This document shows, in pieces, positions 1 to 5,172 of a stretch of 9,395 bases of DNA; the stretch's first letter is position 1, and each line of letters opens with the position of its first letter. Source of the stretch: CAWVVV01 sp964629165. Its GTDB lineage: Bacteria > Verrucomicrobiota > Verrucomicrobiia > Opitutales > Oceanipulchritudinaceae. The stretch spans positions 1-9,395 of the forward strand of contig CAZVQJ010000118.1 in the NCBI GenBank assembly GCA_964629165.1. Reading direction: 5' to 3'. The notes beneath the pieces are model-generated. The model made no database searches and was not told the origin of the DNA. It saw only the letters and a list, made by a program, of their open reading frames with translations. The position numbers and the translations under genes were made by a program.

Positions 1-424
1 CTCGCTCGGCTTGAGCCTGGATGGTCCCGGCACGCGCTGCCCGTTCCGAAGCCGGTCGCCGACCGCCGGTGTAGAGCGCGTAGCGAGCTTCGAGCCGGGC
101 GGTGAAGTTGTCCACCGTACCCGGTCGGTTGAAATCGATGTGATCGTCGAAGCTGCCTTGGTTCAGGATGGCCCCGAATGCAGGCATGGGCTCATTCGTC
201 TGGATGTAGCCACTGTCGAAATGAAGGCTGAGCCATCGAGCGGAACGTGCGCCTTCGGCAGCAGCTTCCGCAGAGGCGACCCGCGCCCGCGCGATATCTG
301 CCGTGTGGCTTGCCACATGGCCTCGAACCAGAAGCATTTCAAGCGTCCATGCTTCTGTGGCCGTTGCCGCTGTTGGGAGACCACCCAGCAGGCACAGGCC
401 TATTATCTGAAGGGCAGTTCGCAC
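1..424 (-). CDS. TolC-family outer membrane efflux protein, N-terminal part (cut by window edge)
   Basis: Only the first 141 codons are in the window; the rest lies beyond base 1. The translation begins with a signal peptide (MRTALQIIGLCLLGGLPTAATA), followed by the start of a TolC-type helical domain: an Ala-rich helix (ADIARARVASAEAAAEG), a variable stretch containing FGAILNQGSF, then a TARLEARYALYTGGRR segment. The last resembles the first outer-membrane strands and the LYTGG turn of TolC proteins. TolC proteins form the outer membrane channel of tripartite efflux pumps or type I secretion systems. The GTG at 422-424 is the only usable start, because the frame is closed by a stop a few codons upstream and the next ATG lies beyond the signal peptide. 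A GGAGG sits only one base before it, so translation may be coupled to the upstream gene, whose stop is 7 bp away. Pump partner genes (adaptor and inner membrane permease) are expected further left, but that is inference. Confidence 0.85.
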   Translation of the reverse strand, partial: MRTALQIIGLCLLGGLPTAATATEAWTLEMLLVRGHVASHTADIARARVASAEAAAEGARSARWLSLHFDSGYIQTNEPMPAFGAILNQGSFDDHIDFNRPGTVDNFTARLEARYALYTGGRRPASERAARAGTIQAQAER

Positions 425-431
425 GCCTCCG

Positions 432-671
432 TCATCCGGCGTGGGTGTTCGTGCGGAAGATGCCGTTTCCTTTCAGTCCCAGTCGACCGAAGATGATCGC
501 AGCCGGGCAGAACCCGGTGATCGCTGCCTGCATCATGTTGAGCCCGACGAACCCGGTAAGCAGCAGCCAGCCGGCATGGATCCACCAGCCGAGGGCGAGG
601 CTGCCAAGCACCATGAAGCCCGCAAACAGCATCACCGCACGATCCAGATTGAAGAAATGAAGTCTTGTCAT
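432..671 (-). CDS. Small YgaP-like (DUF2892) inner membrane protein
   Basis: This 79-residue protein has two predicted membrane helices, about residues 12-28 and 35-52, separated by a GWWIHAG turn. It then carries a TGFCPAA motif with a single cysteine (C55) and a short polar tail. This layout, starting with FNLDRAV and followed by GLNMMQAAITGFCP, is that of the YgaP-like transmembrane domain (DUF2892). In E. coli YgaP the same domain follows a rhodanese sulfurtransferase domain; here it stands alone. The ATG at 669-671 is preceded by GAGGGCGGT, a good ribosome binding site. The gene ends 7 bp before the TolC-family gene and is divergent from an ArsR-type repressor, so it is probably the first gene of a repressor-controlled operon. 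Its biochemical role is unknown; the family is often found with sulfur or heavy-metal stress genes. The family call is confident, the function is not. Confidence 0.85.
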   Translation of the reverse strand: MTRLHFFNLDRAVMLFAGFMVLGSLALGWWIHAGWLLLTGFVGLNMMQAAITGFCPAAIIFGRLGLKGNGIFRTNTHAG

Positions 672-680
672 ACCGCCCTC

Positions 681-706
681 TATTAAGCATAGACTAATTT
701 AGTCAA
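681..706 (-). promoter_or_regulatory. Candidate promoter of the DUF2892-tolC operon
   Basis: In a short AT-rich island the minus strand reads TTGACT (706-701), a good match to a sigma-70 -35 box. It is followed by AT-rich sequence with possible -10 boxes TTAATA (686-681) or TAATAG (685-680). The spacers are 14 and 15 bases, shorter than the optimal 17, so the -10 assignment is uncertain. The start codon follows at 671. Confidence 0.4.
692..704. promoter_or_regulatory. Palindromic operator candidate for the ArsR-type repressor
   Basis: GACTAA-T-TTAGTC is a perfect 6-1-6 inverted repeat in the divergent spacer between the repressor gene and the DUF2892 gene. It overlaps the candidate -35 box of the minus-strand promoter, so a bound repressor would block RNA polymerase. 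ArsR-family repressors typically bind AT-rich inverted repeats in such spacers. Binding itself is inferred. Confidence 0.5.
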
Positions 707-774
707 TCCTTATTTAAGGCGGGCTGCCTTCCCGATTGGCTTGCCACCCGTTTTCTGTTTTCCGTCTTACCGCC

Positions 775-1110
775 ATGAATGCCCGATTCCCAGAATTTCC
801 CGGCCGCATGGGTGTGCCGCCGGAAGCGAGTATCCAGCTGGCTTCGGAGACCTTGCGTTTGCTCAGCCACCCTGAGCGATTGCGCCTGCTCTGCCATCTG
901 GTCGTGGAAGGGGAACTGTCGGTCGGGGCGCTTCTGGAAAGAATCGACCTGAGCCCATCGGCGCTGTCCCAGCATCTCGCGAAGCTTCGGGGACAGGGGA
1001 TGGTGGAAACACGCAAGGAACGACAGACGGTCTATTACCGGGTGGAGCGTGCGGACATTCACAGGATCCTGGAAACCCTGCACGCCCTGTATTGCGTGGA
1101 AGGCGGCTGA
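775..1110 (+). CDS. ArsR/SmtB-family repressor with BigR/SqrR/YgaV-type cysteine pair
   Basis: This 111-residue winged-helix regulator has the ArsR fold: an N-terminal helix, LRLLSHPERLRLLCHL (27-42), a recognition helix region LSPSALSQHLAKLRGQGMV (59-77), a wing ETRKERQTVYYRV (78-90) and a C-terminal dimer helix ending LHALYCVEGG. It has exactly two cysteines, C40 in the LLCHL helix and C107 near the end. In the sulfide-responsive regulators BigR, SqrR and YgaV the redox-active pair occupies these same places (about 41 and 107 in SqrR); reactive sulfur links the two and releases DNA. No metal-binding CVC-type motif is seen. The ATG at 775 has no clear ribosome binding site. Alternatives are TTG 736 (13 residues longer) and ATG 808; 775 fits family length. 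The gene is divergent from a YgaP-like gene, and ygaV and ygaP are neighbours in E. coli, which supports the assignment. The ligand is inferred. Confidence 0.88.
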   Translation: MNARFPEFPGRMGVPPEASIQLASETLRLLSHPERLRLLCHLVVEGELSVGALLERIDLSPSALSQHLAKLRGQGMVETRKERQTVYYRVERADIHRILETLHALYCVEGG

Positions 1111-1467
1111 CGGGGGTGAAGACGTCAGCGTCGTGGGCAGGATCAGCGGCCAAGGACTCGCAGAACCCGATCTGCCCGGGGCGCAGCGTGTAAGGTGGAT
1201 GAAATTCGGCTGCCTGCATCCGTGCCTCACGCTGACCGCTGGCTATCAGCTGAGGCCGCTCCGGCCCAGGCAATGGGGCGGCGCATGTGCACGGCGGTGG
1301 CGAGGGTTTGGGCAGTATCGCGGGGGACCAGAGCGCGGCGGTGGGTATGAATGGAAAAAGTCCCGAGGGGAGGACGTGAGCCGATAGCCGATGTTAAGCC
1401 CGCAGGGCGGGACCACCGGAAACGGCCCGGGAGAGATTCTGTGCCCCTCGAAGGGGCATGCGATTCC
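1111..1467. other. Gene-poor stretch between the repressor gene and the barrel protein gene
   Basis: No open frame here has a recognisable product, ribosome binding site or family resemblance. The open frames read as Arg/Pro/Gly-rich text typical of non-coding GC-rich DNA. The left half shows nothing definite. The right half (about 1360-1460) holds the palindrome cluster described separately. No promoter or T-tract terminator for either flanking gene was found. Confidence 0.6.
1360..1458. repeat. REP-like cluster of GC-rich palindromes
   Basis: Three short stem-loops lie within about 100 bp. TCCC-GAG-GGGA is at 1361-1371, inside a looser GTCC/GGAC pair. CCCGC-AGG-GCGGG is at 1399-1411. TGCCCCT-CGA-AGGGGCA, a perfect 7-bp stem, is at 1442-1458. 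A 6-base GCCGAT is repeated in tandem at about 1380-1392. None has a T-run on either side, so they are not ordinary intrinsic terminators, though the last one sits 9 bp past the stop of the minus-strand gene and could protect its mRNA 3' end. Alternating GC-rich hairpins of this kind in intergenic DNA resemble REP-type elements of Verrucomicrobiota and Planctomycetes. That comparison is from memory and untested. Confidence 0.45.
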
Positions 1468-2169
1468 TCAGGGCTCTTTGAGGAGGGACTCGAAGCTCGA
1501 ATGGCCGGAGGCATCCACAAAGCTGAAAGACAGTCCGAGGGAGAGGAACCGGTTTACGCGGTGATGGACGCCGGTGTGCACGCTGTTCAGCGTCAGTTCC
1601 TCTTCAAAGCGTCCCATGTCCCGTCTAATGGTCGCGGCGCGATGCAAAGTGCGGTCCTGCAAGCTGGGGCGTGGGCGCGGAACAGGGCGTTCCTTTTCGA
1701 AGGTCGTTTCGGTGTGCTCGAAGGCCAGCCAGACGGTCGTTTTCCCGTTGCTCCAGGAAACCGCCGGGGCGATCCGAAATTGGTCAAAATCGTAGTCGCC
1801 CCACCAGGTTTCCCCCCTCTCCCACGAGCCTTCGAGACGGAAGGTAAGGTTGGTGGCGGGATCAAACACACTCGTGGCGAGACCGGTGCCGAGGTAGTCA
1901 TCCGATCCCGCCGCCAGCCAGAGGGTGGTTTGACCCGGCTCCGGGAACACCCGATGGACCCCGTATCCCGCCACGCCTTGGTTCCAGTAGCGCAGGCCGG
2001 TAAGAGGCGAGGGATGGAAACGTGCATCGTGCAGCGCATCGCGGTAAACGCGGCTCGCGAGGCGGGGACGTTCCGCCGGTTCGGGAGATTGCAGGGAAGC
2101 GGCTGATCCTTCAGCGGCTGCCAGGGCTGCCAGAACGAGGACTGCAAACGCCTGCCGAAAGCGATTCAT
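1468..2169 (-). CDS. Secreted protein resembling a truncated TonB-dependent receptor barrel
   Basis: This 233-residue protein starts with a signal peptide (MNRFRQAFAVLVLAALAAAEGSA), so it is exported. After about residue 60 the text resembles the region where a TonB-dependent siderophore receptor passes from plug to barrel: NQGVAGYGVHRVFPEPG, then alternating strands TTLWLAAGSDDYLGTGLATSVFD, LTFRLEGSWERGETWW, FRIAPAVSWSNGKTTVWLAFEHTET, and a final GRFEEELTLNSVHTGVHHRVNRFLSLGLSFSFVDAS. A full receptor has a TonB box, a plug of about 150 residues, 22 strands and a C-terminal aromatic residue. Here the plug is almost absent, only a few strands remain, and the end (LLKEP) is not a barrel signal. 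It may be a receptor relic or a small barrel protein in its own right. ATG 2169 directly follows GAAAAGG; an in-frame GTG three codons upstream is possible. It is transcribed away from uppS. Confidence 0.6.
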   Translation of the reverse strand: MNRFRQAFAVLVLAALAAAEGSAASLQSPEPAERPRLASRVYRDALHDARFHPSPLTGLRYWNQGVAGYGVHRVFPEPGQTTLWLAAGSDDYLGTGLATSVFDPATNLTFRLEGSWERGETWWGDYDFDQFRIAPAVSWSNGKTTVWLAFEHTETTFEKERPVPRPRPSLQDRTLHRAATIRRDMGRFEEELTLNSVHTGVHHRVNRFLSLGLSFSFVDASGHSSFESLLKEP

Positions 2170-2349
2170 CCTTTTCACCGGCACTGTGTCTTGATGTCGC
2201 ATTCCGCAGAGGCACAATACCGGGACCCGCCCAGAAAGCAATGTCCTTCCGGCCACTTCCGCGCCCGGCGCTTCCACGCGTCCGCCCGGCGCTTCTTCCT
2301 TCGGCACCTCGGCGAAGGGGAGGGCTCCGCGGGATCGCGCGTTCTCCTT

Positions 2350-2373
2350 TGCCCCTAACCCATCGCAGGGGCA
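2350..2373. repeat. Inverted repeat TGCCCCT...AGGGGCA upstream of uppS
   Basis: The arms TGCCCCT (2350-2356) and AGGGGCA (2367-2373) are perfect complements around a 10-base loop. The same two 7-base arms, with a 3-base loop, occur at 1442-1458 on the other side of the barrel protein gene. There is no T-run, so termination is doubtful. Confidence 0.45.
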
Positions 2374-2383
2374 CGCCCGCGTT

Positions 2384-2412
2384 TTGTTCCCTTCCCACGC
2401 AGGGACTTTTAT
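2384..2412 (+). promoter_or_regulatory. Weak candidate promoter for the uppS operon
   Basis: TTGTTC (2384-2389) and TTTTAT (2407-2412) are separated by 17 bases and would start transcription near 2419. Both boxes match the sigma-70 consensus only partly. If real, the message would be nearly leaderless for the GTG at 2428 or have a short leader for the GTG at 2452. Confidence 0.25.
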
Positions 2413-2427
2413 GCTGGATTTCCGGGC

Positions 2428-3216
2428 GTGCCTCCTTCCGACTTTCCGCCCGTGGTCGAAAACTCCAGCCTGCCGTTCCCCTGCGTTCCGCAGCACGTCG
2501 CCATCATCATGGATGGCAATGGCCGGTGGGCCGAAAGCCAGGGACTCCCACGCAACGAAGGGCACCGGGCGGGCGTGCGCAATGTCGAGCGCATCCTCGA
2601 AAAATCCCGCGCGCTCGGCCTGCGTTACCTGACCCTCTACGCCTTCTCGGTCGAGAACTGGAAACGCCCGCGGGTCGAGGTGGAAGCCCTCATGCGCCTC
2701 CTCGAGCACTTTCTCAAGAAGCAGCGCAAGACACTGCTCACCCACCGTATCCGGCTGCGCGTGCTCGGGCGGCTCGAGGAAATGCCTGGCCGGGTCCGGC
2801 GCTTGTTGGAACAGACGATCGCGGAAACAGAGAAGTTTGACCAATGGAACCTCTCCCTCTGCCTCAACTACGGCTCCCGGACCGAAGTTATCGACGCGGT
2901 GAGGCAGTGCACAACGGCCATCGCCAACGGAGACGTCGATCCGGCGCAGCTCGACTGGAGGACCTTTTCGCGCTACCTCTACACGAAGGATCTTCCGGAT
3001 CCTGATCTCGTTATTCGCACCTCGGGAGAAACCCGCGTGAGCAATTTCCTCCTCCTTCAGTCCGCCTATGCGGAGTATTACTTCACGAAAAAATTCTGGC
3101 CGGAATTCAGTCCCGATGATTTCGCTGAAGCGATCACCGTCTATAAGCGGCGGGAACGCCGTTTTGGCCTGACAGGAGAACAGGTGCGTTCCGTCGTCAT
3201 TTCCTCCGCCCCATGA
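2428..3216 (+). CDS. uppS: Isoprenyl transferase (undecaprenyl diphosphate synthase)
   Basis: UppS is a cis-prenyltransferase that adds isopentenyl diphosphate units to farnesyl diphosphate to make the C55 carrier lipid for peptidoglycan and other envelope polymers. The sequence shows the family landmarks in order: HVAIIMDGNGRWA (23-35) with the catalytic Asp29, RNEGHRAG, LTLYAFSVENWKRP, then LSLCLNYGSRTEV, and the C-terminal DPDLVIRTSGETRVSNFLLLQSAYAEYYF segment with the diphosphate-binding Arg. The 262 residues are slightly longer than the usual 240-260 because of a Pro-rich N-terminus. The start is uncertain: GTG 2428 gives the longest protein and GTG 2452 removes eight residues; neither has a clear ribosome binding site. 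Its TGA overlaps the ATG of cdsA, so the two are translationally coupled. It is the first gene of the envelope block and consumes the product of the MEP pathway encoded downstream. Confidence 0.97.
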   Translation: MPPSDFPPVVENSSLPFPCVPQHVAIIMDGNGRWAESQGLPRNEGHRAGVRNVERILEKSRALGLRYLTLYAFSVENWKRPRVEVEALMRLLEHFLKKQRKTLLTHRIRLRVLGRLEEMPGRVRRLLEQTIAETEKFDQWNLSLCLNYGSRTEVIDAVRQCTTAIANGDVDPAQLDWRTFSRYLYTKDLPDPDLVIRTSGETRVSNFLLLQSAYAEYYFTKKFWPEFSPDDFAEAITVYKRRERRFGLTGEQVRSVVISSAP

Positions 3217-4040
3217 AGAAGCGCATCCTCAGTTTCCTTTTCCTCTGGACGATCGCCTTGTCCGTCATGTGGCTGGCGGGCACGCCGGGAGCCGTCGCAT
3301 TGATTGCGGGCGCCGCCTTCCTGACGCAGCGGGAGGTATACCTCCTCCTCGCCAAGATCGGTCCGCGGGCAAGCATCCGGCTCGGGCTCTCCCTCGGCTT
3401 TTTCATCAGTGTCGGCAGTTACTACGGTGCCCGCTTCAACATTGATCTGGCGGGCACCTACGCCCTTGCCGTTGTCATCACCGTTCTCGCACACCTTCTC
3501 CGTCCGATTTCGAAACGCGAGTTCCGGGTCATCGCCTCCACCCTGTTCGGCCTTTCGCTCGCACCTCTCATGCTCGGTTTTTTCGGGAAGTTGATCTGGT
3601 TGGGCGAGCAGATGGACCTCCATGGTATGATCCTTCCGATCTGGGTCATCGCGGTGGCGAAGTTTGCGGACGTCGGCGGGCTGCTCATGGGACGGGCCTT
3701 TGGCAAGACTCCCCTCGCCCCGAACATCAGCCCCAACAAAACGCGTGAAGGGGCGGCCGGTGGCGTTCTATGGTCGCTGATTGTCGGTGCCGGCTCAGTC
3801 GCCTGTTTCCCCGAGCACTTTCCAGTAGCCATGACTCCTCTCGTGGCCGGGCTTATTTCGATCCCTGTCGCCATCGCCGGGATCGCTTCCGATCTCTTTG
3901 AAAGTGCGATCAAACGCGAAGCCGGCGTAAAGGACTCCGGAAAGCTCATCCCCGGCATCGGGGGTGCCTTCGACCTCACCGACAGCCTCCTCCTCGCGGC
4001 CCCAGTGGCCTACTTCCTTATCGCCCGAGCGGTCCTCTAG
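3213..4040 (+). CDS. cdsA: Phosphatidate cytidylyltransferase (CDP-diacylglycerol synthase)
   Basis: This 275-residue polytopic membrane protein makes CDP-diacylglycerol from CTP and phosphatidic acid, the branch point of phospholipid synthesis. Hydrophobic segments run through the protein from residue 5 on. Family landmarks are FADVGGLLMGRAFGKTPLAPNISPNKTREGAAGG (NISPNKT about 171-177) and the C-terminal signature SAIKREAGVKDSGKLIPGIGGAFDLTDS from about 231. The Lys-Arg (234-235), Lys-Asp (240-241) and the last Asp (257) are kept. The usual PGHGG histidine is Ile249 and the usual DRxD arginine is Leu255, a variant that may be lineage-typical. The ATG overlaps the uppS stop (ATGA), indicating coupled translation, and dxr starts 10 bp downstream. 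The uppS-cdsA-dxr order is common in bacteria and supports the assignment. Confidence 0.95.
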   Translation: MKKRILSFLFLWTIALSVMWLAGTPGAVALIAGAAFLTQREVYLLLAKIGPRASIRLGLSLGFFISVGSYYGARFNIDLAGTYALAVVITVLAHLLRPISKREFRVIASTLFGLSLAPLMLGFFGKLIWLGEQMDLHGMILPIWVIAVAKFADVGGLLMGRAFGKTPLAPNISPNKTREGAAGGVLWSLIVGAGSVACFPEHFPVAMTPLVAGLISIPVAIAGIASDLFESAIKREAGVKDSGKLIPGIGGAFDLTDSLLLAAPVAYFLIARAVL

Positions 4041-4050
4041 GCGAATTTTC

Positions 4051-5172
4051 ATGAGTTCACATCGTCGAATCGTCCTGCTGGGCGCCACAGGATCCATCGG
4101 CCGAAGCGCTCTCCAGGTCGTCCGCCAGCATCCCGACCGGCTCAGCCTCGTCGGGGTCGCGGCCGGACAGCAGGAGGATGCCCTGAATGCGATTGTCGCG
4201 GAATTTGACGTGCCCCATTCGGTGCTTTTTTCGCGGGACGGCGCGGAGGCTCTCGAACGCCTCGCGACGATGCCCGAAGCCGACATCGTGTTGGTGGCCA
4301 CAACGGGAACGATTGCGCTGCGGGCGACGCTTGCCGCGATCCGCGCGGGCAAGGATATCGCGCTGGCGAACAAAGAAATCCTCGTCGTCGGCGGACATCT
4401 CGTGATGGAAGCTGCTCGGAAATCGGGAAGCCGGGTGCTCCCGGTCGATAGCGAGCACAATGCCATCTTCCAGTGCCTCGAGGGGAACCGCGAGAATTCC
4501 CATATCCGCCGCCTCGTCCTGACGGCCTCCGGGGGACCCTTTCGCGAAGCCTCCCTCGCGTCGCTCGTCGACGTGAAGCCGGCCGATGCGCTTCGGCACC
4601 CAAACTGGTCGATGGGACCCAAGGTGACAGTGGACTCGGCGACGATGGCGAACAAGGGATTGGAGATGATCGAGGCGCGCTGGCTCTTTGACATGCGTCC
4701 GGACCAGATTGACGTCGTCGTGCACCCGCAGAGCATCGTTCACAGCATGGTCGAGTTCTGCGATGGCTCCATCCTCGCGCAACTCTCACCGCCATCGATG
4801 ACGTTTGCGATTCAGCATATTCTGCTCTACCCCGATCGCGCCCCGGGGGTGCAGGAAACGATCGATTTCAGCCGCACGCTGACCCTCGACTTCAACCCGC
4901 CTGACGAAACCCGGTTTCCGTGCCTTCGGCTGGCCCGGGAAGCTCTCGCCGCCGGTGGCTTCGCCCCGGTCGCCTTCAATGCGGCAAATGAAGTCGCCGT
5001 CAGTGCTTTCCTCCGGGAGGATCTCCCTTTTCTTGCGATTCCCAAAGTGATTTCCACAGTGCTCGAACAGGTTTCGACCCGGTTGCCGGGCGAACTCGAT
5101 GACCTCATCGAGGCTGAACAATCGGTACGCCGCCAAGCGGCTCAATTCCTTCCCGCGCATTCACGTGCTTAA
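4051..5172 (+). CDS. dxr: 1-deoxy-D-xylulose 5-phosphate reductoisomerase
   Basis: Dxr (IspC) rearranges and reduces DXP to 2-C-methyl-D-erythritol 4-phosphate with NADPH and a divalent metal, the committed step of the MEP isoprenoid pathway. The 373 residues, a little short of the usual 385-400, show the NADPH loop GATGSIG (11-17), ALANKEILVVGG, the metal-binding PVDSEHNAIFQCL, LTASGGPFR, the catalytic-loop HPNWSMGPKVTVDSATMANKGLEMIEARWLF, HPQSIVHSMVEF and NAANEVAVSAFL. All expected catalytic residues visible by motif (Asp and Glu of DSEHN, Glu of KGLEMIEA) are present. ATG 4051 places the nucleotide loop at the normal distance from the N-terminus; the longer frame reaching upstream only re-reads the end of cdsA. 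The gene lies 10 bp after cdsA and its TAA overlaps the likely start of rseP. Expression is probably from the uppS promoter. Confidence 0.98.
   Translation: MSSHRRIVLLGATGSIGRSALQVVRQHPDRLSLVGVAAGQQEDALNAIVAEFDVPHSVLFSRDGAEALERLATMPEADIVLVATTGTIALRATLAAIRAGKDIALANKEILVVGGHLVMEAARKSGSRVLPVDSEHNAIFQCLEGNRENSHIRRLVLTASGGPFREASLASLVDVKPADALRHPNWSMGPKVTVDSATMANKGLEMIEARWLFDMRPDQIDVVVHPQSIVHSMVEFCDGSILAQLSPPSMTFAIQHILLYPDRAPGVQETIDFSRTLTLDFNPPDETRFPCLRLAREALAAGGFAPVAFNAANEVAVSAFLREDLPFLAIPKVISTVLEQVSTRLPGELDDLIEAEQSVRRQAAQFLPAHSRA

Larger units (their letters stand above)
2170..2427. other. Divergent spacer between the barrel protein gene and uppS
   Basis: No credible gene was seen. The spacer holds a 13-base direct repeat (CGCCCGGCGCTTC at 2262-2274 and 2283-2295, period 21), an inverted repeat at 2350-2373, and a candidate promoter near 2384-2412. 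It must carry the start signals for both flanking genes. Confidence 0.5.

Noticed and set aside
11..496. A plus-strand open frame at the left edge
   Set aside because: The opposite strand gives a signal peptide and TolC-type helices over the same bases; the plus frame has no family resemblance.
1227..1520. A minus-strand open frame past the end of the barrel protein, considered as the missing receptor part
   Set aside because: None of the minus-strand frames translated here shows the alternating strand pattern or the terminal aromatic residue of a receptor barrel.
1351..2106. A 251-codon plus-strand open frame opposite the barrel protein gene
   Set aside because: It lacks domains, while the opposite strand shows a signal peptide and strand pattern.
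2262..2295. A 13-base direct repeat with period 21 as an iteron or regulator array
   Set aside because: There are only two copies, they are GC-rich, and they are not placed at a promoter; chance or local duplication is enough.
1468..2844. A 458-codon minus-strand open frame running from inside uppS
   Set aside because: Its first two thirds are antisense to uppS and the spacer and show no family character. The signal peptide at 2169 marks the real start, so only 1468-2169 was kept.
3795..4736. A 313-codon minus-strand open frame antisense to cdsA and dxr
   Set aside because: It is Ser/Arg-rich text without domains, opposite two confidently identified genes.
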